46,100 nucleotides of DNA from contig CAMDGU010000020.1 of NCBI GenBank assembly GCA_945897885.1, forward strand, positions 1 through 46,100. The letters are read 5' to 3'. Numbering within the stretch: the first letter of the stretch is position 1; each line of letters begins with the position of its first letter. The position numbers and the translations under genes were made by a program. Below are positions 32,259-40,100 of the stretch, in pieces. The stretch comes from Chitinophaga pinensis (GTDB lineage: Bacteria > Bacteroidota > Bacteroidia > NS11-12g > UBA9320). The notes beneath the pieces were generated by a model. It was not told the DNA's origin and did not search any database. It worked only from the letters and a program-made list of their open reading frames with translations.

Positions 32259-33191
32259 CTATTCTACGTTTGCGTTTATCTCTCTTATGTAAGCATAAAC
32301 TGGTACAAGTCCTGATTTGGTAACAATTTGTTGACCTTTATCAGCTCTGCAAATGAAATTCACAAAACCTGTGCCAAGTCCCATGCGAGTTTGGCGGTTA
32401 ACCAAATACACACTTCTTACAAAAGGATAACTTCCTTCATGCACATAATACTGATAAGGTTGATAATACAGTCCAATGCTTTTATGCCCAACTCCCATGA
32501 CCCTAACACTCTTTAAAAAAGCTTTGGCGGCATTGCTGTAATCATCCGTTATCCATCCTGCACTTAATATCCCTATAGCATTCTTATTGTTCTTCACATA
32601 GTCGATAACTTCCTTGCTGCTATTAACCCCAAAACAATTTTTTTGAAGTTCTTTCCCTCCTAATAAGGTATCTTTCATGTATTTAAAATTGGCTGAATTG
32701 GGTTTGTCAAATACCACGACAACATCTTTATCGCCGTTTTTACCAAGTTGATTCCATTTTGTAATTTTACCGGTAAGTAATGATTTTAAATCCTCTACAT
32801 CAATCGTTGAGTCAGGATTATTGGGATGTATGATTAATGCTACAGCATCGTATGCAAATTTGATAGATTTAGGAAATACATTTTTTGATTCAAATAAGGC
32901 TAGTTCATTTTTTGTAAGCTCTCTGTTCAAAACAATAACTTTACATGAATCATGAAGCAAAGCCTGTATTGCATCTGATTCATTCTTAACCAAAGAAATA
33001 ATGTTTGCTTTTGGATTCTGATCTTCAAATACACGGGAGAGTGTTTCAAACAAAAACGTATAAGAATCATCCATAGCTACTTTTGTTTCACCAGATGTTA
33101 AGGTATCTGTTGGTTCGTTCTTACTAACACGATTGCACGCAACAGCTGCGAACAACAATACCAGCCATAATTTAGTCTTCATCGTTTTCAT
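32259..33191 (-). CDS. PstS-like substrate-binding lipoprotein
   Basis: The 310-residue protein has a lipobox (LWLVLLFAAVAC) and a periplasmic binding fold of the PstS type. It contains VIVLNRELTKNEL, YDAVALIIHPNNPD, ITKWNQLG and GILSAGWI, which line the phosphate site in PstS proteins. A second PstS permease or ATPase is not nearby. In Bacteroidota such a gene often sits in the exbB-exbD-tonB operon, so it may not serve phosphate transport here. The start overlaps the small membrane gene upstream by 20 nt; ATG 33191 or 33182 both give the same signal. Confidence 0.84.
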   Translation of the reverse strand: MKTMKTKLWLVLLFAAVACNRVSKNEPTDTLTSGETKVAMDDSYTFLFETLSRVFEDQNPKANIISLVKNESDAIQALLHDSCKVIVLNRELTKNELALFESKNVFPKSIKFAYDAVALIIHPNNPDSTIDVEDLKSLLTGKITKWNQLGKNGDKDVVVVFDKPNSANFKYMKDTLLGGKELQKNCFGVNSSKEVIDYVKNNKNAIGILSAGWITDDYSNAAKAFLKSVRVMGVGHKSIGLYYQPYQYYVHEGSYPFVRSVYLVNRQTRMGLGTGFVNFICRADKGQQIVTKSGLVPVYAYIREINANVE

Positions 33192-33423
33192 AATTATCCC
33201 TTTTTAATGTTTTAAGATTAAAATATACTCGTCCGATTCTTACCATACCATACATGAAAAGTATTCCTCCCAACAAGTATTTTGTGGTGCCAACCAAAAC
33301 ATAATTATTTTCAAAATTGGCTAGCAGAATATAAATTCCAATTACCAAAAAGAGAATCCCTGCAATAAGTTTAAAGATAACTTTAAAGCTAAGGAGTTCT
33401 TTCTTTTTGAAACTATCGGGCAT
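33172..33423 (-). CDS. Small two-helix membrane protein
   Basis: The 83-residue product has two predicted transmembrane helices, VIFKLIAGILFLVIGIYILL and YLLGGILFMYGMVRIGRVYF, with charged ends (KKKE at the start, DNYENDED at the end). I do not recognise a family. It lies 14 bp below tonB and overlaps the PstS-like gene by 20 nt, so it is part of the operon. It may help assemble the TonB complex, which is inference from position only. Confidence 0.75.
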   Translation of the reverse strand: MPDSFKKKELLSFKVIFKLIAGILFLVIGIYILLANFENNYVLVGTTKYLLGGILFMYGMVRIGRVYFNLKTLKRDNYENDED

Positions 33424-33437
33424 GGTGCCTGAAAAGA

Positions 33438-34274
33438 TTAGAATAATCTAAAGCGAACAGGTAAGTTAAAATAAACTGGTACCGCTTGACCGTTTTGACG
33501 TCCGGGTTTCCATTTAGGCATACTCAATATTACACGAATAGCCTCTTCCTCACACCCTGATCCTAACCTATCCTTGCTAATAATTTTGGCATCCTTTATC
33601 GAACCATCAGCTGTAACGGTAAACTTCACCCTTACACTTCCTTCTACCCCGCCAGCAATGGCTTGCTCAGGATACTTAGTATTTTCAGCAATGTATTTCA
33701 CCATAGCCCCTTCTCCTCCATAAAACTCAGGCATTTCTTCTACAGCCAAAAAAGGTTCTTGTGGCTTAGCCGGTTCAATTGGTTTATCACCATCTCCTCC
33801 TAAATCTATTGGTAAATCGAGATCTCCTTCCCCCTTTTGGGTGGTTGTACCTGCTTGGGTCTCCGCTAGTTTTTCCTGTGGTGGTGGTATCTCATCTTCG
33901 GGAATTGGCTCATCCACTACTATTGGAGGGATAAATTTAACCATTTCCTGCACCGGTGGTGGTGGTGGTGGTGGCGGTGGTGGTGGCTCTGGCTCATTCT
34001 CATCCACAGGAGGTGGAGTTAAATCTACCTGAGTATTATCGTTAGCCACTACCTCTGGAGGGGTAGATAGTACAGTTATCAATTTGGGTATACCAAAACC
34101 AATAACAAACGCTACCACTGTAATAAGTAGAGCGGTAGAATAAACTCGGTTGTACTTTTTACGTAACTGATATGCGCCGTATTCCTTGTTTCTATCGGCA
34201 AATACCAATTCATTTCTTAAATCGGATGTTACATTTATCCAATCATTAAACATTCTATCAAACGAACCTGCCAT
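33438..34274 (-). CDS. TonB energy transducer
   Basis: The 278-residue protein is anchored by one transmembrane helix (VYSTALLITVVAFVIGFGIP, about residues 45-64). A proline-rich spacer with about 11 consecutive prolines follows (33955-33987 encodes it with a GGT-type triplet run), then a C-terminal TonB domain with VKYIAENTKYPEQAIAGGVE, VRVKFTVTADG and MPKWKPGRQNGQAVPVYFNL. It transmits proton-motive force from ExbBD to outer-membrane receptors such as SusC. It lies 7 bp below exbD, so translation is likely coupled. Confidence 0.93.
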   Translation of the reverse strand: MAGSFDRMFNDWINVTSDLRNELVFADRNKEYGAYQLRKKYNRVYSTALLITVVAFVIGFGIPKLITVLSTPPEVVANDNTQVDLTPPPVDENEPEPPPPPPPPPPPVQEMVKFIPPIVVDEPIPEDEIPPPQEKLAETQAGTTTQKGEGDLDLPIDLGGDGDKPIEPAKPQEPFLAVEEMPEFYGGEGAMVKYIAENTKYPEQAIAGGVEGSVRVKFTVTADGSIKDAKIISKDRLGSGCEEEAIRVILSMPKWKPGRQNGQAVPVYFNLPVRFRLF

Positions 34275-34281
34275 ATCTTTC

Positions 34282-34920
34282 TTATTTACTAGTTGCTTGA
34301 TTTAACAAATTTACTTCACTTATCATTATATCCGTAACGGCATATTTACCAATGTTACAAATATTAAACTCATCTATCAAATCGATAAGATTTTTATAAA
34401 CTGCCTTATCATCTGCCTTTATAACAAAAAATGGTGCTTTGGGACTTCCCTTGGCTTCCACTGCGAGTTTTCGGTAAGTGGAATCATCTATCTCCTTATT
34501 AAGACGCTGTTTCTTGTATTCTTTTATACTTTGTTCTATCAAATCATTCTTATCCAAAAGCAATTTATTTAGGTCTTCACCAAATTTTACTTCTGTTAAT
34601 TCTGTAGCTGGTAATCCATTTTTTGGAACTTCCTTAAACTCGCCACTATACCAAAACACACGGTTATCTTTTGTTAACAAAAATGTGTGGCCATTTACGT
34701 TCATTTCAGGTTTTGGAGAACCCGGCGGTGGGGGCACCGGAAAGGTTATCTCCATTGTTTTGGGTTTGCTAAATGTGGAAGTAAGTACAAAGAATGTTAG
34801 AAGTAAAAAAGCCAAATCCACCATTGGTGTCATATCCACCCTAGTGCTTTGTTTCTTTGCCCTTACCGGGCCTTTTTTGCCATGGGCATGTGAGCCCGAG
34901 CCTTCTCCTAATTCTGCCAT
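34282..34920 (-). CDS. exbD: ExbD/TolR-family biopolymer transport protein (copy 2)
   Basis: ExbD and ExbB form the proton channel that drives TonB. This 212-residue protein has a single N-terminal membrane helix containing the essential Asp in DMTPMVDLAFLLLTFFVL, after a Gly/His/Lys-rich head. The periplasmic part ends in ADDKAVYKNLIDLIDEFNIC, as in the family. It is 12 bp below the first exbD and 7 bp above tonB. Bacteroidota often carry two ExbD paralogues that differ in their periplasmic part, as here. Confidence 0.92.
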   Translation of the reverse strand: MAELGEGSGSHAHGKKGPVRAKKQSTRVDMTPMVDLAFLLLTFFVLTSTFSKPKTMEITFPVPPPPGSPKPEMNVNGHTFLLTKDNRVFWYSGEFKEVPKNGLPATELTEVKFGEDLNKLLLDKNDLIEQSIKEYKKQRLNKEIDDSTYRKLAVEAKGSPKAPFFVIKADDKAVYKNLIDLIDEFNICNIGKYAVTDIMISEVNLLNQATSK

Positions 34921-34932
34921 CTCGTTATTTTA

Positions 34933-35592
34933 TTATTCGGTTGGTCCTTGTTCAAAATTGGTCAACAAGTTAAACTTGTATATTTTCAAATCCGTAAAGG
35001 TTTTAATAACCTCCTTTACAATTATATAATTAGCGTTTCCATCTGCTTTTATTGCAAATCGCAGTGGTTCTGTTTGCAGGGTTCTGCCGGCTGCGGCAGC
35101 CTCATCTTTTAACTCTTTAAATTTTACTACTCCTTCATATCCACCATAGCGAATCCAATCACTCAATTGATTATTTAATGAATCCATAGGTATTCCAGTT
35201 GAAGGAAATTTCTCTCTTTGGCCGGGTTCAGTATTTATAAACTTGGCAAGATTTTGCATCGAAACTCCAAAACTTGTCATTTTACCAAACTCTTCAAGTT
35301 CCTTTTCGGTAAACTTCAACTTGTACTTGGCAGCCATTCGTTGCAGGGTTAATTTTCTAACATCAAAACCTGTAATAGTAAAAAACACTTTACCTTCGGG
35401 CGAAATAGTAATTAATACCGCATTTTCTGGCATCATCTTTTCAGAAGTTGAACTAGGCGTTAATACCTGAACGGGCTCCGGATTTTTAAAAGAAGCAGTT
35501 AAAATAAAGAAAGTTACCAAGAGGAAAGCAAGATCCACCATTGGCGTCATGTCCAATGTAGGATTCGATCTTGGCATTTTTATTTTTGGCAT
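34933..35592 (-). CDS. exbD: ExbD/TolR-family biopolymer transport protein (copy 1)
   Basis: This 219-residue ExbD has the membrane helix with essential Asp in DMTPMVDLAFLLVTFFIL, preceded by the short head PKIKMPRSNPTL. The periplasmic domain ends with FAIKADGNANYIIVKEVIKT. It shares the helix closely with the second copy but diverges after it, so the pair may form a heteromeric complex. It follows exbB by 61 bp. Confidence 0.92.
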   Translation of the reverse strand: MPKIKMPRSNPTLDMTPMVDLAFLLVTFFILTASFKNPEPVQVLTPSSTSEKMMPENAVLITISPEGKVFFTITGFDVRKLTLQRMAAKYKLKFTEKELEEFGKMTSFGVSMQNLAKFINTEPGQREKFPSTGIPMDSLNNQLSDWIRYGGYEGVVKFKELKDEAAAAGRTLQTEPLRFAIKADGNANYIIVKEVIKTFTDLKIYKFNLLTNFEQGPTE

Positions 35593-35653
35593 AATCTTAT
35601 CGTTTTAAAAAATGGTTTTTGTAAATATCGTTCTTTAAAAATGGTAAATGTGA

Positions 35654-36448
35654 TTACCCTTTTGATTTTAAAGTTTGCATAATGCTAAACCCTGCTTCAT
35701 CCATACTATAAGTTAATGCATCTATTTTGGTAGAGAAAAAGTTATAAAGTATAATAGCAAATGTAGAGGAGATAATACCCACCATCGTGTTTACCAATGC
35801 CTCAGAAATACCTGTTGCTAGAGCAGCTGTATCTGGCTGACCAGCTACAGCTAGGGCCGCAAACGCACGAATCATACCTACTACCGTACCTATCAGTCCG
35901 ATTAGAGTTCCGATAGAAGCTGATGTAGAAAGAATAGATAAATTTTTTCCCAACATCGGAAGTTCTAAGGCTGTTGCTTCTTCCAATTCTTTCATAATAG
36001 CGGCTTCTTTGGCATTAAAGTCATAAGAATTATCATTATGAACCTCCTTATATCTTCCCAATCCGCAGCGCATTACATTAGCCAATGATCCTTGTTGTTT
36101 GTCGCATTCAGCAATGGCATCATCAATTTTATCTGAGGCCAAAAGACCTTTAATTTTACGAACAAATGCTTCAATAGAACCTTTCCCTTTGGCACGCTGA
36201 ATTGTGATAAAACGTTCAACACCGATGGTGATAACGGTAATTAATAATGCTAAAAGAATTGGAACGATAAATCCACCTTTATACATTACCCCCAAAAAGC
36301 TTCCTGCTTTTGGGTGACCTTCTGCGTCAAAATTGGCTGGATCGCCTAACACAAAGTAAAAAATAAGATGTCCAATGACAAGGGCAAGAAGGATTACCAT
36401 ACCGGCAAAAAATCTGCTTAAATCTGTTGATGATTTTTGACTACTCAT
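35654..36448 (-). CDS. exbB: ExbB/TolQ/MotA-family proton channel protein
   Basis: The 264-residue protein has several membrane helices: an N-terminal one (FFAGMVILLALVIGHLIFYF), one near 60-80 (GGFIVPILLALLITVITIGV) and two C-terminal ones around LSILSTSASIGTLIGLIGTV and LVNTMVGIISSTFAIILYNF. These last two match the MotA/TolQ/ExbB family. It forms the proton-conducting pentamer with ExbD. It is the first gene of the exbB-exbD-exbD-tonB operon, and a TAnnTTTG box lies 48 bp upstream. Confidence 0.94.
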   Translation of the reverse strand: MSSQKSSTDLSRFFAGMVILLALVIGHLIFYFVLGDPANFDAEGHPKAGSFLGVMYKGGFIVPILLALLITVITIGVERFITIQRAKGKGSIEAFVRKIKGLLASDKIDDAIAECDKQQGSLANVMRCGLGRYKEVHNDNSYDFNAKEAAIMKELEEATALELPMLGKNLSILSTSASIGTLIGLIGTVVGMIRAFAALAVAGQPDTAALATGISEALVNTMVGIISSTFAIILYNFFSTKIDALTYSMDEAGFSIMQTLKSKG

Positions 36449-36495
36449 ATTGTCGTGATTGTTTTTTTTAAATTATTCGTTTAATTATCGGATGG

Positions 36496-36521
36496 CAAAA
36501 ATAAAATTTATCCTCTACCAA
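36496..36521 (-). promoter_or_regulatory. Putative exbB promoter
   Basis: On the minus strand TATTTTTG (36503-36496) matches the -7 consensus, with TTG at 36521-36519. The 15-bp spacing is short. It would start the exbB-to-TPR operon transcript. Confidence 0.45.
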
Positions 36522-36642
36522 TCCATTAATTTAACGTTATTAAATTTTGTTTTGTTATCTAATTCCTAAATCAATTTAACTAACTTGTTAATTTTCAGAA
36601 AGGTGAAACAAACCAGAGGCCTATTTTTTTTTACCAACGGTC

Positions 36643-36671
36643 AAAAAAAAATCCGCTTTAGAGCGGATTTT
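36643..36671 (-). terminator. Terminator of rpsT
   Basis: ATCCGCT (36651-36657) and AGCGGAT (36662-36668) make a 7-bp stem with a 4-nt loop, followed on the minus strand by a run of nine T-rich bases. It ends the rpsT transcript before the exbB promoter. Confidence 0.88.
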
Positions 36672-36694
36672 TATGGTTTTTGTTGATAAATATC

Positions 36695-36949
36695 TTAGTT
36701 CATAGCATTTACATGCTTGTATAACTTACTTTTTTGATTGGCTGCTTTGTTTCTATGGATGATATTTTTCTTAACTAATTTATCTAGCATCGAAAATATT
36801 TTTGGTATTAATGAGCTTGCAGCTTTTTTATCCGTTGATTTACGAATAGCTTTGATAACGGTACGGGTTGATTTGTGTTGGTACCTATTTCTTAAACGCT
36901 TGGCGTTGTTTGAGCGAATTCTTTTTAATGATGATTTATGGTTTGCCAT
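36695..36949 (-). CDS. rpsT: Small ribosomal subunit protein S20
   Basis: The 84-residue, strongly basic protein matches S20, which binds 16S rRNA early in 30S assembly. Diagnostic parts are MANHKSSLKRIRSNNAKRL at the start, STRTVIKAIRK, and the end VKKNIIHRNKAANQKSKLYK. The length is normal for the family. It is a single-gene unit, with a consensus promoter at 36971-37001 and its own terminator. A run of basic residues and the absence of Trp and Cys are as expected. Confidence 0.96.
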   Translation of the reverse strand: MANHKSSLKRIRSNNAKRLRNRYQHKSTRTVIKAIRKSTDKKAASSLIPKIFSMLDKLVKKNIIHRNKAANQKSKLYKHVNAMN

Positions 36950-36970
36950 CTATTTTATTATAAAGGGCTG

Positions 36971-37001
36971 CAAAAGTAATTATTTAATTCTAATATTCAA
37001 A
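36971..37001 (-). promoter_or_regulatory. rpsT promoter (Bacteroidota consensus)
   Basis: On the minus strand TTTG (37001-36998) and TACTTTTG (36978-36971) are separated by 19 bp, the canonical -33/-7 arrangement of Bacteroidota housekeeping promoters. The transcript would start about 15 bp before the rpsT ATG. This is the clearest promoter in the window. Confidence 0.75.
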
Positions 37002-37163
37002 TGCTATGTTCTGATTTTTTTTGTTTTAACCATTTTCCTCTATAACTTAGACTTTAAAAATTTATAAAACCTTGTATAAAGTGATATTATTTAAATTTAC
37101 CATTCTAAAAAAATAATTCCAGATCTACCATTCACCTATTACTAGTTATTAGCATTAATTTGC

Positions 37164-37171
37164 TACGTTTG
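37164..37171 (+). promoter_or_regulatory. Putative -7 box of the TPR-CHAT gene
   Basis: TACGTTTG matches TAnnTTTG and lies 22 bp before the ATG at 37194. No TTG at the -33 distance is visible. Confidence 0.35.
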
Positions 37172-37193
37172 AAACTCAATTAAGCGTGACCAT

Positions 37194-40100
37194 ATGAAAT
37201 ATATTTCCAAAAGTTGTTTGATAGCGCTCTTTTGGGCATTATGGCCCAGCGATTCCCATGCTCAAAATTATAAACCCGCCAACCAAAAATTAATTACTGA
37301 AGCTGATAGCTTAGCTGCCATTTATGAACTAACGGGGGATAGCAGCAGCCGCGGTGCTGCATTAGGTATTTATTTGGATTTGGTAAAAGATGAAAAGAAA
37401 ACCGACCATCCCGATACTCAAGCCATTATCCATAGCGAATTTCAAATTGGCTATATTTATATGAAATGGGGTCAATACCGTTGGGGTATGCAAGCTTTTG
37501 AACGCATGATGAACTATGTTCAGCGGCCCCGAGACCGTGAAACAATCAATAAGGCTATTCCTTATCTTGGCTATTGCTAGCGTGAAACCCGCCTCGAAAA
37601 TTTCACCTTCGACCTGCCCGTGTTTGACAAAACTAAACGCCGTGAGTTTTATTTCCCCATCTCAAAGGTTTATCAACGACATGGCAACACGGTAGAAGTA
37701 TAAATAAACTTTGGAACACATGATGGTATTGGTTTGGGGGCCTATGGCAAAGTGGTAGGAGTAAAAAATGAAGATATAAAAGGGCACAACAATATATGGC
37801 TGGGCAATTGCGAAGTAACAGATATAGCCGAAAGTCAGGCTATACTCAAAATTTTTAATATGCTGGATTGGAAAGACTCTTCCAACATGGTTTTGAAAAA
37901 TGATATGGTAAAACTTCCAATAATGTACCCCACAAGGTTTACCGATTTGCTTACCGAATGTACAATAATGTGTTTTACAACACCGATGGCTATCATTTTT
38001 ATGATTACCGCCTATGGTATATACATGGCAATGATACTTTGCTGAATGACATAATTGAAGCCATGGAATATGATATTCATAAGGCATACACAAAATATGA
38101 AACCAGTGATATTGCTGTACTTAAAACCTTGGGCAAAAGTGGTCGTTTTAAAGATGCAACCTTGTTGGAATCGTTTAAAAAAACTACTAAAAAGGATATT
38201 CTGGATTTTATATACTACTCTTCTTTTTATGCATCAAGTTATTACGGTATCAATTCCTTAATTGTTAAATATGCCGATTGGGTGCTTCTAAACTGCCCTG
38301 TGAGCTATGGTGAATTTTTGAAGCCGCAAAAAATGCCACCACCAATACTGAACTCAAAGAAATTGCGGAGCTTTATAAAGCAGAAATACTGGAGAACGAT
38401 TTGTTTACCTACATGGGTAATGATGAAGAATCGATGGTTGAAAACGGACGAGTTGAATTGGCTTTTGCAATAAATGAAAAACACCGCCAAGTGGCAGCTT
38501 ATATGGATTTGCCGGTGCAGGTGGGGTGGAGCTATTTTTTTAAAGCCCGCATGTTTGACCTTCTAAAGGAACACGATTCGGTAGTAGTTGCATACACTAA
38601 TTCTATTGTTTACTTCAAAAAAAGTAAAGATGTGCGGGGGGAAGGGTTTTCCGTAGGTAACCTTGCAGCTAAATATTATGATTTAGAAAACTACAAAAAA
38701 GCATTAGAATATTACAACAAAAGCTATTTACTAAAGATAAAAATTAAAACCACCGACTCATCTGATTTTTATAAGGGATTAGCCATTGCTTGTCATGGAA
38801 TGGGTGATTGTTACTATACACTTTATCAATATGATTCTGCCTTAATTTCCTATACCAAGGCTACTGTATTTTACAATAAAGCTAATAGTGTAGATGCAAA
38901 ATCCCGCTCGTTAAGTGCTTATAAATACATTGCCAAAATTTTAAAAAAACAAGGCAAATACCCTGAAGCATTTAAGGCTTATGAAGCACAACAGTTTAAA
39001 TACAAACAACTGGGCGACCAAAAAAATGTATCCGAAACTTATGATGATTTAGCCGATGCACTGTAAAGCCTGAATGATTATGAAAAATCCATTGAATACT
39101 ATACCAAAGCATGTAAACTAAAGCTTGAATTAGGCAATATAAATGGAGCGGGTTACTCAATGTCTAACGTGGGTCAGGCTTTATATAATCTCGGTGAATT
39201 TGACAAGGCTATAGCTGCTCATGATAGTTCGGTAAGGCATCGCAGTCAGGCCGATGACCAATCAGGTGTAGCTTATTCTTTAGGGCAAATAGGTTCCTTG
39301 TATAAAGAAAATGGTGAATTCACTAAAGCATCAAGTTATTATGATAAGGCTTTTGAGATTTATAAAAAGTTGGAGGACAAATCTAACCTGGCAGGGATGG
39401 CGAATAAACGAGGCAGTTTGGAAAACAAAATCATGAATTATAGCAACGCTTTAAAATATTATAAGGAAGCGTTGAATCTTTATACTGAACTAAATGATAA
39501 AACAGAAATGGGTAATATGTATTACAATATTGCATCTGTTTTTGCGAAGCAAAATAAATTTAAACCTGCTCTCAGTTTTTTAGATACTGCTCTTATAATT
39601 CAAAAGGAAACCGGAGATCAAGGTGGTCAAATGTACACTCTTAACTATATTGGGAACTTAACAGAAGTAAAGTTTAAAAACAATAAAAAGGCTATGGAAA
39701 TTTATCAGCAATCGCTGCAAATAGCCAAATCTACGGGCAGTCCATATAATATTGCTGTATGTCAAAATTCCATTGGTAATTTATATGCAACTATGGGTAT
39801 GTACTCCAAATCCAAACCTTACCTTGACAGTTGCCAGCAGATATACATTAGAATAAAAGACCGACTTCAACAAACCTATAGTTTAGTAAATATTGGCTAC
39901 CACTATTCCAACATTGGGAATTTTAAGGAGGCTGAACGGAAGTTTAATGAAGCCTTAAAATTATCAGAAGAGATAAAAAATAGCAGTGCTATTGCAAATG
40001 CCCTTTCAGCTTTGGGAGGACTAGGAAGAGTAACCGGACATTTCAAGCAATCGGTTGATTATTTAACCAAAAGTGCTGATTTGTATGCCAAGGCTGATAA

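Noticed and set aside
32259-33191. A phosphate ABC transporter locus
   Set aside because: Only the binding-protein-like gene is present; no pstC, pstA, pstB or phoU is in the window.
37662-38093. A 143-residue minus-strand frame in the broken CHAT gene
   Set aside because: It is rich in His, Tyr and Cys with no family resemblance, and the plus-strand frames here continue the TPR-CHAT protein.
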